A stretch of DNA of 64,000 bases from Streptococcus mitis (GTDB lineage Bacteria; Bacillota; Bacilli; Lactobacillales; Streptococcaceae), in NCBI RefSeq assembly GCF_002860865.1, contig NZ_PKIE01000006.1, forward strand, positions 1 through 64,000. Reading direction: 5' to 3'. A program made the position numbers and the translations under genes. Below the pieces are notes generated by a model. The model searched no databases. It was given only the letters and a program-made list of their open reading frames with translations, and had not been told where the DNA came from. Shown here in pieces: positions 1 through 8,981 of this stretch; positions within the stretch are counted from its first letter, which is position 1; each line of letters starts with the position of its first letter.

Positions 1-62
1 AGAGTAACATAAATCTCAAAAAATAGGGTGAAAAAACCTTTATTTGTCATGCAAAAAAATAG

Positions 63-110
63 AAGATAGGATAGAGAATCACTTTGATGTTCTCAATCCT
101 ATCTCCTATT
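63..110 (-). terminator. Rho-independent terminator downstream of the YSIRK remnant
   Basis: A long inverted repeat (GATAGGAT...ATCCTATC arms extended by GAGAA/TTCTC) is followed on the minus strand by a T-rich run. It lies just 3' of the truncated surface-protein gene, so it is probably the original terminator of that gene and outlived the loss of the coding sequence. Confidence 0.7.
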
Positions 111-130
111 TAAAGAGTTAGATCACTAAC

Positions 131-292
131 TTAATGACATTGTGTATTAGCTCCGTTATTTTCAGGAACAGCCGTTTCTTCTGCCAAAGCTGGACCAGCA
201 AACAAAACAGCCCCAATCATCAGCGAGCAAGCCCCTACTGATAACTTGCGAATACTGTACCGACAACGTCTTTCAAAAAATGGATTCTTCAT
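131..292 (-). pseudogene. Truncated YSIRK signal-peptide surface protein (EndoD-like remnant)
   Basis: This 53-residue frame begins MKNPFFERRCRYSIRKLSVG, a complete YSIRK-type signal peptide, runs through a hydrophobic core and an ALA-E cleavage site near residue 37, and stops after ...NNGANTQCH. A strong GGAGG ribosome site precedes the ATG. YSIRK leaders belong to large LPXTG-anchored proteins, so a 53-residue product is only the exported stub. From memory the leader and first mature residues resemble the pneumococcal endo-beta-N-acetylglucosaminidase EndoD, which in pneumococcus lies next to a Na/Pi cotransporter gene as here; that identity is an inference. The body and the LPXTG anchor are missing, and a terminator follows directly, which suggests an internal deletion. 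Confidence 0.75.
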
Positions 293-327
293 TTTCTCCT
301 CCTAAAAGATTGATTTTGTTACACAAA

Positions 328-341
328 AGAAAGCGCTTAAC
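328..341. promoter_or_regulatory. Possible catabolite-responsive element (CcpA site)
   Basis: The imperfect palindrome centred on AAGCGCTT matches about 11 of 14 positions of the cre consensus on the minus strand. It lies about 40 bp upstream of the YSIRK remnant start. This would fit sugar-regulated glycosidase expression, but it is a single imperfect match. Confidence 0.3.
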
Positions 342-595
342 TTTCTTTGTAAAATTTTTATCCCAATCACAGGGACCAAGATAATTCCTCCCTCATTTTA
401 AAATATTTCTTTTAAATGTCAATATATAAAAGGAAATACCTATATCTAGGTTAGAAATTGGTAAAATTAATATAATTAAGGCCCATTCTAACGAATTTTC
501 TTTCTAAAATCTTAGCTTAACACTTGTTAGATTTACTTTTATCCTTTAAAATAGAATAGGAGAAATTCCGTTATTATTTTTCGGAGGAAAAAGAA

Positions 596-2227
596 ATGTC
601 CATTAATTGGCAGGAAATTTTATTTCACTTTTTAGGTGGTCTGGGACTATTCTTATATAGTATCAAGACCATGGGAGACGGTTTGCAACAAGCTGCTGGA
701 GATCGCCTTCGTTTTTACATTGACAAGTACACTAGCAATCCCTTTTTAGGTGTTCTAGTCGGAATTGTCGTGACTGCCCTGATTCAGTCAAGTACAGGGG
801 TTACAGTCATCACGGTTGGACTGGTCAGCGCTAGTCTTCTCACTCTTAGACAGGCTATCGGAATTATCATGGGAGCCAACATCGGAACCACCGTTACTTC
901 CTTTATCATTGGTTTCAAGCTTGGTGAGTATGCTTTACCCCTGATTTTCCTTGGAACCATGTTCCTCTTCTTTACCAAAAATAGAACAGCAAACAATATC
1001 GGACGCATCCTGTTTGGTGTAGGAGGAATCTTCTACGCCCTCAACCTCATCAGTGCCGGTATGAGCCCTCTTAAAGATTTACCACAATTCAAGGAATACA
1101 TGGTAACCTTGGGACAAAATCCTGTGTTGGGAGTTTTTGCCGGTGCAGTGATTACCGTCCTCATCCAAGCTTCTTCTGCGACAATCGGGATTTTGCAAGG
1201 TCTCTATGCAGGTGGATTTCTTGACCTTAAAGGTTCGCTACCAGTTCTCTTCGGGGATAATATCGGGACAACCCTAACCGTTATCATCGCGGCAGCTGGA
1301 GCCAATGTCTCTGCGAAACGCGTTGCTGCAACCCACGTTACCTTTAACGTTTTAGGGACTATTCTTTGCTTAATCTTATTAGGTCCATTTACGTCTATGA
1401 TTGAGTACTTCCAGGCACTCCTTCACCTCTCACCTGAGATGACCATCGCCTTCTCTCACGGTGCCTTTAACGTAAGTAACACCATTGTACAATTTCCATT
1501 CATCGGAGCCTTGGCCTACTTTGTTACCAAGCTCATCCCTGGCGAAGATGAAGTTGTCAAGTACGAGCCACTTTATCTTGATGAGCATCTGATTAAACAA
1601 GCACCATCAATCGCTCTCGGAAATGCCAAAAAAGAACTCCTTCACTTGGGAAATTATGCTTCTAAAGCCTTTGACCTTTCATACAACTACATCATTGACC
1701 TCAATGAAAAGGTTGCTGAAAAAGGACACAAGACAGAGGAAGCCATCAATACCATTGATGAAAAATTGACTCGTTACCTGATTACTCTTTCAAGCGAGGC
1801 TCTTAGCCAGAAAGAAAGTGAAGTGCTGACCAACATCCTTGATTCATCCCGTGATTTGGAACGGATTGGGGACCACGCAGAAGCACTAATCAATCTGACT
1901 GACTATCTTCAACGTAAAAATGTCGAGTTCTCTGAAGCCGCTTTGGAGGAACTAGCTGATATCTATCAAAAAACCACTGGCTTTATCAAGGATGCCCTTG
2001 ATAGTGTAGAAAACAATGATATTGAAAAAGCTCAAAGTCTGATTGAACGCCATAAAGAAATCAACAATATGGAACGCGTTCTCAGAAAGACTCACATCAA
2101 ACGCCTCAACAAGGGCGAGTGTTCAACGCAAGCTGGGGTCAACTTTATCGATATTGTTTCCCACTACACTCGTGTATCAGACCATGCTATGAATCTGGCT
2201 GAAAAGGTCATCGCTGAACAAATCTAA
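596..2227 (+). CDS. Na/Pi cotransporter family protein with C-terminal PhoU domain
   Basis: A 543-residue membrane protein of the NptA/PhoU-fused Na/Pi cotransporter family, predicted to import phosphate with sodium. The N-terminal ~320 residues carry two inverted Na_Pi_cotrans repeats, each with the family QSS-type motif (QSSTG at 64-68; QASSAT near 190) and a G-x-NIGTT segment (near 98 and 218). The C-terminal ~200 residues are helical and PhoU-like, with the E/D-rich DSSRDLERIGDHAE motif. The start is set by a GGAGG site 10 nt upstream. It is monocistronic: a BOX element begins right after the stop codon and a terminator follows at 2342. Length is usual for the fused family. Confidence 0.88.
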   Translation: MSINWQEILFHFLGGLGLFLYSIKTMGDGLQQAAGDRLRFYIDKYTSNPFLGVLVGIVVTALIQSSTGVTVITVGLVSASLLTLRQAIGIIMGANIGTTVTSFIIGFKLGEYALPLIFLGTMFLFFTKNRTANNIGRILFGVGGIFYALNLISAGMSPLKDLPQFKEYMVTLGQNPVLGVFAGAVITVLIQASSATIGILQGLYAGGFLDLKGSLPVLFGDNIGTTLTVIIAAAGANVSAKRVAATHVTFNVLGTILCLILLGPFTSMIEYFQALLHLSPEMTIAFSHGAFNVSNTIVQFPFIGALAYFVTKLIPGEDEVVKYEPLYLDEHLIKQAPSIALGNAKKELLHLGNYASKAFDLSYNYIIDLNEKVAEKGHKTEEAINTIDEKLTRYLITLSSEALSQKESEVLTNILDSSRDLERIGDHAEALINLTDYLQRKNVEFSEAALEELADIYQKTTGFIKDALDSVENNDIEKAQSLIERHKEINNMERVLRKTHIKRLNKGECSTQAGVNFIDIVSHYTRVSDHAMNLAEKVIAEQI

Positions 2228-2332
2228 TGCTCTTCGAAAATCAAATTCAAACCACGTCAACGTCGCCTTGCCGTACTCAAGTACAGCCTGCGACTAGTTT
2301 CCTAGTTTGCTCTTTGATTTTCATTGAGTATA
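2228..2332 (+). repeat. BOX element (boxA-boxC)
   Basis: The unit starts with a CTCTTCGAAAATC end, contains the boxA core (ACGTCAACGTCGCCTTGCCG) and ends with boxC (TTTGATTTTCATTGAGTAT). It starts directly after the Na/Pi cotransporter stop codon. Other copies lie at 8982, 15491, 18398, 22577, 41068 and 45945. Confidence 0.9.
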
Positions 2333-2341
2333 AGTACCAAG

Positions 2342-2369
2342 AAGCTATCCTGAATGGGATGGCTTTTTT
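2342..2369 (+). terminator. Terminator of the Na/Pi cotransporter gene
   Basis: GCTATCC and GGATGGC form a short stem followed by TTTTTT on the plus strand, just beyond the BOX element. Confidence 0.7.
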
Positions 2370-2406
2370 CTTCTCCTCATCAAGAATTGCTTTTTTAACA
2401 TATAGA

Positions 2407-2442
2407 AAAATGCTTTGATCCACAATGGAATCAAAGCATTTT
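2407..2442. terminator. Bidirectional terminator
   Basis: Perfect 13-bp arms (AAAATGCTTTGAT and ATCAAAGCATTTT) flank a 10-nt loop. The distal arm overlaps the last codons of the immunity-like gene read on the minus strand. Confidence 0.75.
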
Positions 2443-2727
2443 AAAGAGTTCCCCATACATAAGGGCAGAAGCTGCGGTTCCTCTGTACTTGGCTTCTTCT
2501 CTTTTGATAAAGCGAGCCAAGTTGAGCAACTCAGGTGCCGGATGTTTGGGATTTAGGAGCAATTCACGATTGACCAGGCCTGAGAGACGAACTGCCAGCA
2601 ATTGCTCATTTGTAGCAGGCAATTTTTTAGCAGTCTCTAGGAGAGCAGCAACTAAATCTTCACTCAAATCATGGCGAGCATGATTGTAAAGATCTTTTAT
2701 AAGGCTTTCTAGGTTTGGTTCTACCAT
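2431..2727 (-). CDS. Small helical protein resembling the EntA/pediocin-type bacteriocin immunity family
   Basis: A 98-residue, soluble, all-helical protein. Its layout (ESLIKDLYNHARHD, a long central amphipathic region, and a C-terminal SALMYGELFKML) resembles the four-helix immunity proteins of pediocin-like bacteriocins, which protect producing or bystander cells by blocking the mannose-PTS receptor complex. No bacteriocin structural gene is nearby, so it would be an orphan immunity gene. The ATG at 2727 is preferred over an upstream GTG because AAGGAGG lies about 8 nt before it and the GTG overlaps that site. It sits 19 bp downstream of pepA and is probably co-transcribed. The family call is tentative. 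Confidence 0.6.
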   Translation of the reverse strand: MVEPNLESLIKDLYNHARHDLSEDLVAALLETAKKLPATNEQLLAVRLSGLVNRELLLNPKHPAPELLNLARFIKREEAKYRGTAASALMYGELFKML

Positions 2728-2746
2728 CCCTACCACCTCCTTAAGT

Positions 2747-3811
2747 TTAATAATTTTTAATCAAATCAACTGTTGAACGATCCAATTTCTTCACCAAAGC
2801 TTGTAAGAAAGCTTGCGCTTCTAGGAAGTCATCCATTGCATAGAGGGTTTGGTGAGAATGGATATAACGAGCGCAAACACCGATTGTTGTAGATGGGACA
2901 CCACCATTTTTCAGATGAGCTGCGCCAGCGTCCGTTCCGCCTTTTCCACAGTAGTATTGGTACTTGATACCAGCTTCTTCAGCAGTTGTCAAAAGGAAAT
3001 CCTTCATCCCTGGGAGAAGCAAGTGACCTGGATCGTAGAAACGAATCAAGGTTCCATCTCCAATCTTGCCTTGACCGCCATAAACATCACCAGCAGGTGA
3101 GCAGTCAACTGCTAGGAAAACTTCTGGGTCAAACTTAGTTGTGGAAGTATGAGCACCACGAAGACCAACTTCTTCTTGGACGTTCGAGCCAAGATAGAGT
3201 TCATTTCCTAGTTTTTGACCTGACAGAGCTTCCGCCAACTCGCTCACCATCAGAACACCGTAGCGGTTGTCCCAAGCTTTTGAAATGATATTTTTTTCAT
3301 TGGCTGTCAAGATTGCAGAACTATCTGGCACGATGGTGTCGCCAGGACGGATGCCAAAGCTTTCTGCCTCAGCCTTATCCGCAAAACCGCCATCAAAGAC
3401 GATATCTGCAATAGCAGGCATGGTTGGTCCACCCTTTCCACGAGTCAAATGTGGAGGGACAGAACCCGAAATCACAGGAATTTCACGACCGTCACGAGTC
3501 AAGAGTTTGAAACGTTGGCTGCTAACCACCATAGGATTCCAACCACCAATTTCAACCACACGGAAGGTACCATCTGGCTTAATCTCGCTGACCATAAAAC
3601 CAACTTCATCCATGTGAGAAGCAACCAAGACGCGCGGTGCATCTGCAGCTTCTGAATGTTTGATACCAAAAATACCACCCAAGCCATCTGTCACCATTTC
3701 ATCCACGTGCGGTGTCAACTTTTCACGAAGATAAGCACGGACAGGTGCTTCATGACCTGAGATCGCAGCAAGTTCTGTTACTTCTTTGATTTTTGAAAAT
3801 AATGTTGTCAT
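2747..3811 (-). CDS. pepA: Glutamyl aminopeptidase, M42 family
   Basis: A 354-residue cytosolic metallo-aminopeptidase that removes N-terminal Glu/Asp residues from peptides. The M42 metal ligands are all visible: H66 and D68 (VASHMDEVG), D in KAWDNRYGV near 182, the catalytic and ligand pair EE in NVQEEVGLRGA near 213, D in AVDCSP, and H near the C-terminus. Length matches the lactococcal and pneumococcal enzymes. A minus-strand extended -10 (TGGTAAAAT, about 3843-3851) lies shortly upstream. The immunity-like gene follows in the same direction. Confidence 0.92.
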   Translation of the reverse strand: MTTLFSKIKEVTELAAISGHEAPVRAYLREKLTPHVDEMVTDGLGGIFGIKHSEAADAPRVLVASHMDEVGFMVSEIKPDGTFRVVEIGGWNPMVVSSQRFKLLTRDGREIPVISGSVPPHLTRGKGGPTMPAIADIVFDGGFADKAEAESFGIRPGDTIVPDSSAILTANEKNIISKAWDNRYGVLMVSELAEALSGQKLGNELYLGSNVQEEVGLRGAHTSTTKFDPEVFLAVDCSPAGDVYGGQGKIGDGTLIRFYDPGHLLLPGMKDFLLTTAEEAGIKYQYYCGKGGTDAGAAHLKNGGVPSTTIGVCARYIHSHQTLYAMDDFLEAQAFLQALVKKLDRSTVDLIKNY

Positions 3812-4047
3812 TTCAGTTCCTTCTTTCTTTCATCCATTTTACCACTTTTTATAGGAGAAGGATAGCGGGAAGGTGGATTTCTAAATTAGTATCTTAGTCT
3901 TACTGTATCTTAGAAAAAGCTTGTATTTTCTTGCATGTGAGGTGAAAGCTAAGAACTATTCCAAGACCACCCAAACTATTAATTCCCAAACACAAAACAA
4001 TTCAATGCTATATTTGTTCAGTTTTTTATGAAATTTGCAGAAAATAG

Positions 4048-4076
4048 TTGACTTTGCCTTCTTATTTCTTTAAAAT
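4048..4076 (+). promoter_or_regulatory. galE promoter
   Basis: TTGACT (4048-4053) and TAAAAT (4071-4076) are separated by exactly 17 bp, 27 bp before the galE start codon. Confidence 0.75.
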
Positions 4077-4103
4077 AGTACAAAACTAGGAAAAGGAAAA
4101 ATC

Positions 4104-5102
4104 ATGACCAAAACAATTCTTGTTACAGGTGGAGCTGGCTACATTGGCTCCCATACCGTTAAAGCTCTTTTAAATGCTGGCTATCAGGTACATGTTCTAG
4201 ATAATCTCTCTACAGGAAATCGTTCAGCTGTAGATAGTCGTGCTAGCTTTAAACAACTGGATGTTTATGATGCTAGCGCCTTAAAGGCTTACTTAGAAGA
4301 AAATCAGATTGATGCTGTCCTCCATTGTGCGGGTGAGATTGTTGTGAGCGAAAGTATTGAAAATCCAAGTAAATACTTCACTGCCAATGTTGCTGGTATG
4401 AACCAAGTTCTCAAAGTCTTATCTGAAGTTGGTATTCAAAAAATCATGTTCTCTTCGACTGCTTCCCTCTATGGTAATAACTGTATTGACAAGCCTGCAA
4501 CTGAAGATACCCTGCTCGACCCTGTCAACCCTTATGCAGAAACAAAATTGATGGGCGAACGAATGATTTACTGGATGGCCAATCGCTATGATTGGAAATA
4601 TGTCATTTTCCGTTACTTTAATGTTGCTGGGGCTGAAATGGATGCTTCAAACGGTCTACGTGTGAAAAATCCAACTCACATCATTCCTAATATCAACAAA
4701 ACCGCATTGGGACAAAATGATAGCCTAAAAATATTTGGAGATGACTATGATACACGTGATGGTTCATGTATTCGAGATTACATTCATGTCTTGGATCTTG
4801 CACAGGCTCATGTTAAAGGAATGAACTACCTATTTCAAGAAAACAGTTCTTCTCAAATCTTTAACTTAGGAACTGAAAAAGGCTATACCGTCAAAGAAAT
4901 CTTTAAAACTGCTGAAGAACTACTGAATCAAGAAATCCCACACGAAATTGTTGCGCGTCGTGCTGGTGACCCAGCTAGCGTCCTAGCAGACGCATCAAAA
5001 GCTAAAAAATATCTTGATTGGAAGGCTAGCTACTCCCTCGAAGATATTATTTTATCGGATTATCATTGGCGTGTTAAAGAAGGCAAAAACATTTTGGAAT
5101 AG
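4104..5102 (+). CDS. galE: UDP-glucose 4-epimerase
   Basis: A 332-residue extended short-chain dehydrogenase that interconverts UDP-glucose and UDP-galactose for the Leloir pathway and surface polysaccharide synthesis. It has the NAD-binding GGAGYIGSH at 9-17, catalytic Ser in the FSSTASLYG strand (about 117-124) and the Y144-x-x-x-K148 pair (NPYAETK). An AGGAAAAGGA purine stretch precedes the ATG. It has its own promoter and is followed by the separately promoted piu operon, so it is likely monocistronic. No galK or galT is in the window. Confidence 0.93.
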   Translation: MTKTILVTGGAGYIGSHTVKALLNAGYQVHVLDNLSTGNRSAVDSRASFKQLDVYDASALKAYLEENQIDAVLHCAGEIVVSESIENPSKYFTANVAGMNQVLKVLSEVGIQKIMFSSTASLYGNNCIDKPATEDTLLDPVNPYAETKLMGERMIYWMANRYDWKYVIFRYFNVAGAEMDASNGLRVKNPTHIIPNINKTALGQNDSLKIFGDDYDTRDGSCIRDYIHVLDLAQAHVKGMNYLFQENSSSQIFNLGTEKGYTVKEIFKTAEELLNQEIPHEIVARRAGDPASVLADASKAKKYLDWKASYSLEDIILSDYHWRVKEGKNILE

Positions 5103-5167
5103 GAAAACAGAGGAGAAGGTCCTGGTACTCTCTCCTTGTTTTATTCATTAAATTGTCAGAAAATTTA

Positions 5168-5196
5168 TTGACAGATTAAAGAAATCGTGTTACAGT
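5168..5196 (+). promoter_or_regulatory. Promoter of the piu iron-uptake operon
   Basis: A perfect TTGACA (5168-5173), a 17-bp spacer and TACAGT (5191-5196) lie about 50 bp upstream of piuB. No clear metal-repressor palindrome was recognised by eye. Confidence 0.75.
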
Positions 5197-5245
5197 AATA
5201 TCCGCAGGTATCTTTCGGTACCAAATCTACATGAAAGGATGGGGT

Positions 5246-6205
5246 ATGAAACTTTCTCATTATTTAATTGGCTTACTTCTACTCCTAGTCTTTCTCTCTA
5301 TTAGCATTGGGACTAGTGATTTTTCATGGAGAAAACTCTTTGCACTGGATCATGAAACTTGGCTTCTCCTTCAAGAATCCCGTCTCCCAAGAACCATCAG
5401 CATTCTCCTGACTGCCTCTAGTATGAGCATGGCAGGACTTCTCATGCAGACTATCACTCAAAATCAGTTTGCTGCTCCAAGCACAGTTGGAACCACTGAA
5501 GCTGCCAAACTGGGAATGGTATTGAGCCTCTTTGTCTTTCCGTCGGCTAGTCTGACTCAAAAGATGCTCTTTGCTTTTGTTTCATCCATCACATTTACCC
5601 TCTTCTTCCTAGCCTTTATGACTATTTTCTCTGTAAAGGAAAGGTGGATGTTGCCTCTGATTGGGATCATCTATAGCGGGATTATCGGTTCTGTGACAGA
5701 AGTTATCGCCTACCGTTTCAATCTAGTTCAGAGTATGACTGCCTGGACCCAGGGCTCCTTCTCCATGATTCAGACTCATCAGTATGAATGGCTTTTCTTA
5801 GGGCTCATTATCCTGATAGCCGTTTGGAAATTATCCCAAACCTTTACCATCATGAATCTGGGCAAGGAAGCCAGTGAGAGTTTGGGGATTTCCTACTCCC
5901 TACTTGAAAAACTGGCCCTCTTTCTGGTTGCGCTAACGACTAGTGTCACCATGATTACCGTGGGTGGCTTACCTTTCCTCGGAGTTATTGTCCCCAATCT
6001 TGTTCGCAAGCACTATGGAGATAATCTAAGTCAGACCAAACTCATGGTCGCACTGGTCGGTGCCAATCTAGTTCTGGCCTGCGATATCCTATCCCGAGTT
6101 CTAATTCGGCCCTATGAGTTGTCTGTCAGTCTTCTACTAGGAATCATTGGTAGCCTCGTCTTTATCCTACTTCTCTGGAGAGGGGGAAGAAAAGATGCAG
6201 TTTAA
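5246..6205 (+). CDS. piuB: Iron-compound ABC transporter permease, FecCD family
   Basis: A 319-residue polytopic permease of the FecCD (BtuC-like) family, one half of the membrane channel for a ferric siderophore or heme-type substrate. The C-terminal half carries the family signature GGLPFLGVIVPNLVRKHYG, where the EAA-like coupling loop contacts the ATPase. The start is placed at ATG 5246, which has an AAAGGATGGGG ribosome site; the upstream in-frame ATG at 5231 lacks one. It overlaps the next permease by 11 bp, so they are translationally coupled. The order of two permeases, ATPase and lipoprotein matches the pneumococcal piuBDCA operon. Confidence 0.87.
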   Translation: MKLSHYLIGLLLLLVFLSISIGTSDFSWRKLFALDHETWLLLQESRLPRTISILLTASSMSMAGLLMQTITQNQFAAPSTVGTTEAAKLGMVLSLFVFPSASLTQKMLFAFVSSITFTLFFLAFMTIFSVKERWMLPLIGIIYSGIIGSVTEVIAYRFNLVQSMTAWTQGSFSMIQTHQYEWLFLGLIILIAVWKLSQTFTIMNLGKEASESLGISYSLLEKLALFLVALTTSVTMITVGGLPFLGVIVPNLVRKHYGDNLSQTKLMVALVGANLVLACDILSRVLIRPYELSVSLLLGIIGSLVFILLLWRGGRKDAV

Positions 6206-7151
6206 AAGCAAACATACCAAGCTCTTCTGGCTTCTTATTATTCTTGCCGTCGGAGCTTGTCTTCTCTACTTTTGGCCCATCACTCACTTGTCAGCCTTTG
6301 CTTGGAAGCTACGTTCCCAAAAGATAGTTGTTTATCTCTTGGTAGCTATCGCGACAGGGATTTCGACCATTAGTTTTCAAACCCTGACGGAAAATCGTTT
6401 CCTGACGCCTAGTATTTTAGGAATCGAATCCTTCTACGTCCTACTGCAAACTCTACTACTGGTTTTTGAAAGCAAGTTTCTTCAACTCGGGAAGTCTCCC
6501 ATTTTAGAATTCCTAGTTTTGCTTCTGCTTCAATCCCTCTTCTTTCTCGCCTTGCAAGGCTACTTGAAGACGCTGATGAAACAAGATCTGGTCTTTATCC
6601 TGCTGATTTGTCTAGCCCTCGGAAGTCTCTTTCGAAATATCAGTACCTTCCTTCAGGTCCTGATGGATCCAAACGAATACGATAAACTGCAAAACAGTCT
6701 TTTTGCCTCCTTTCAACATCTCAACACTTCCATCCTAGCCATCGGTTCTCTGATTATCCTTGCTTTGACCATCTTTTTCTTTCGAAAAGCAGTCATTCTG
6801 GATGTCTTGCACCTGCAAAGAGAAACAGCTCAGATATTGGGACTCGATGTTGAAAAAGAACAGAGAGAACTCCTCTGGGGCATCGTGCTTTTGACCTCAG
6901 CAGCCACTGCCTTGGTAGGGCCTATGGCCTTCTTCGGCTTTATGCTGGCCAATCTTACCTACCTGATTGTCAAAGATTATCGGCACAAGTTGCTCTTTAT
7001 CATATCCATTCTGATTGGATTTATCAGTTTGACCTTGGGGCAAGCCTTGATTGAACGAGTCTTTGCGCTGGAAATTCGCATCAGCATGATCATCGAGAGC
7101 GTAGGGGGGCTCCTATTCTTTATCTTACTATACAGGAGGGCGCGTCAGTGA
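6195..7151 (+). CDS. piuD: Iron-compound ABC transporter permease, second FecCD subunit
   Basis: A 318-residue hydrophobic permease pairing with the preceding gene product to make the heterodimeric channel. It shows about nine to ten membrane spans and the weaker FecCD motif VGPMAFFGFMLANLTYLIVKD in the coupling-loop position. ATG 6195 follows a GGGGGAAG purine stretch and overlaps piuB by 11 bp; it overlaps the ATPase gene by 4 bp (GTGA). The family is recognised; the substrate is inferred from the operon. Confidence 0.85.
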   Translation: MQFKSKHTKLFWLLIILAVGACLLYFWPITHLSAFAWKLRSQKIVVYLLVAIATGISTISFQTLTENRFLTPSILGIESFYVLLQTLLLVFESKFLQLGKSPILEFLVLLLLQSLFFLALQGYLKTLMKQDLVFILLICLALGSLFRNISTFLQVLMDPNEYDKLQNSLFASFQHLNTSILAIGSLIILALTIFFFRKAVILDVLHLQRETAQILGLDVEKEQRELLWGIVLLTSAATALVGPMAFFGFMLANLTYLIVKDYRHKLLFIISILIGFISLTLGQALIERVFALEIRISMIIESVGGLLFFILLYRRARQ

Positions 7152-7900
7152 AACTGGAAAACATTGACAAATCCATTCAAAAACAGGATATTTTGCAAGG
7201 CATTTCGCTTGAAGTCAGCCCTCAGAAACTGACAGCCTTCATTGGTCCCAATGGTGCTGGAAAATCGACTCTCCTCTCCATCATGAGCAGACTGACCAAG
7301 AAGGATCAGGGAATTCTCAGTATCAAAGGTCGTGAAATCGAGAGCTGGAATTCGCAAGAACTGGCTCAAGAACTGACTATCCTAAAGCAGAAAATCAATT
7401 ACCAAGCCAAATTGACGGTTGAAGAACTGGTCAGTTTTGGACGTTTTCCCTACAGCCGAGGTCGACTTAGACCAGAAGACTGGGGAAAAATCCGAGAAAC
7501 TCTGAACTATTTAGAACTGACCAACTTAAAAGACCGCTACATCGATAGCCTGTCTGGAGGACAACTCCAGCGGGTCTTTATCGCTATGGTACTGGCCCAG
7601 GATACAGACTTTATCTTGCTGGACGAACCACTCAACAATCTCGATATCAAGCAAAGCGTCAGCATGATGCAAATTCTTCGGCGACTGGTGGAGGAACTCG
7701 GAAAGACCATTATCATCGTCCTCCACGATATCAACATGGCCAGTCAGTATGCAGATGAAATTGTCGCCTTCAAGGACGGCCAAGTCTTTAACAAGGGAAC
7801 AACCAATCAAATCATGCAGGCTGACCTGCTCAGTCAACTCTATGAGATTCCTATCACGCTGGCTGATATCAATGGCAAAAAGATCTGTATCTATAGCTAG
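7148..7900 (+). CDS. piuC: Iron-compound ABC transporter ATP-binding protein
   Basis: A 250-residue ATPase of the FepC family. It has Walker A GPNGAGKST near 34-42, signature LSGGQLQRVFIAM near 136-148, Walker B DFILLDEP and the switch histidine in IIIVLHDIN. The start is a GTG overlapping the end of piuD (GTGA), typical of a translationally coupled subunit. It powers import through the PiuB-PiuD channel on the cytoplasmic face. Confidence 0.9.
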   Translation: MKLENIDKSIQKQDILQGISLEVSPQKLTAFIGPNGAGKSTLLSIMSRLTKKDQGILSIKGREIESWNSQELAQELTILKQKINYQAKLTVEELVSFGRFPYSRGRLRPEDWGKIRETLNYLELTNLKDRYIDSLSGGQLQRVFIAMVLAQDTDFILLDEPLNNLDIKQSVSMMQILRRLVEELGKTIIIVLHDINMASQYADEIVAFKDGQVFNKGTTNQIMQADLLSQLYEIPITLADINGKKICIYS

Positions 7901-7995
7901 TAACATAGAAACTCGAGTTAGAAGAAATTTTGTCTCTTAGTCAATAAAACCTAGAGACTCCCTAAATCGTTATCACATTTTAAAAAGGAGAAATC

Positions 7996-8967
7996 ATGAA
8001 AACATCCCTTAAACTTTACCTCACTGCCCTAGTGGCTAGTTTCTTGCTCCTACTTGGTGCATGTAGTACAAACTCAAACTCAAGCACTAGCCAGTCGGAG
8101 TCAAGTAGCTCTGCTCCAACAGAGGTAACCATTAAAAGTTCACTAGGTATAGTCACACTTTCAAAAGTCCCTGAAAAGATTGTGACCTTTGACCTCGGTG
8201 CTGCGGATACTATTCGCGCTTTAGGTTTTGAAAAGAATATCGTCGGAATGCCTACAAAAACTGTTCCGACTTATCTTAAAGACCTAGCTGGAAAAGTTAA
8301 AAATGTTGGTTCCATGGTTGAGCCAGACCTAGAAGCCCTTGCTGCTCTTGAACCAGACCTAATTATCGCTTCACCACGTACCCAAAAATTCGTAGATAAG
8401 TTCAACGAAATCGCTCCGACTGTTCTCTTCCAAGCAAGCAAGGACGACTACTGGACTTCAACTAAGGCTAATATCGAATCCTTAGCAAGTGCCTTCGGCG
8501 AAACTGGTACACAGAAAGCCAAGGAAGAATTGGCCAAGCTAGACAAGAGCATCCAAGAAGTCGCTACTAAAAATGAAAGCTCTGACAAAAAAGCCCTTGC
8601 TATCCTCCTCAACGAAGGAAAAATGGCTGCCTTTGGTGCCCAATCTCGTTTCTCTTTCTTGTACCAAACCTTGAAATTCAAGCCAACTGATACTCAATTT
8701 GAAGACTCTCGCCACGGACAAGAAGTCAGCTTTGAAAGTGTCAAAGAAATCAATCCTGATATCCTCTTCGTTATCAACCGTACTCTTGCCATCGGTGGAG
8801 ACAACTCTAGCAACGACGGTGTCCTAGAAAATGCCCTCATCGCTGAAACACCTGCCGCTAAAAATGGTAAGATTATCCAACTAACACCAGACCTCTGGTA
8901 TCTAAGTGGAGGCGGACTTGAATCAACCAAACTCATGATTGAAGACGCACAAAAAGGCTTGAAATAA
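7996..8967 (+). CDS. piuA: Iron-compound-binding lipoprotein
   Basis: A 323-residue substrate-binding lipoprotein of the FatB/FhuD type. The signal peptide ends in the lipobox LLGAC with the lipidated Cys at residue 23, followed by a Ser/Thr-rich linker (residues 24-42) and a two-lobed binding domain starting near TEVTIKSS. It is almost the same, as remembered, as pneumococcal PiuA, which binds siderophore- or heme-type iron compounds. AAAGGAGAAATC precedes the ATG. The gap of 95 bp after piuC is larger than elsewhere in the operon. A BOX element and a strong terminator follow. Confidence 0.9.
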   Translation: MKTSLKLYLTALVASFLLLLGACSTNSNSSTSQSESSSSAPTEVTIKSSLGIVTLSKVPEKIVTFDLGAADTIRALGFEKNIVGMPTKTVPTYLKDLAGKVKNVGSMVEPDLEALAALEPDLIIASPRTQKFVDKFNEIAPTVLFQASKDDYWTSTKANIESLASAFGETGTQKAKEELAKLDKSIQEVATKNESSDKKALAILLNEGKMAAFGAQSRFSFLYQTLKFKPTDTQFEDSRHGQEVSFESVKEINPDILFVINRTLAIGGDNSSNDGVLENALIAETPAAKNGKIIQLTPDLWYLSGGGLESTKLMIEDAQKGLK

Positions 8968-8981
8968 GCAACTTCAAACTC

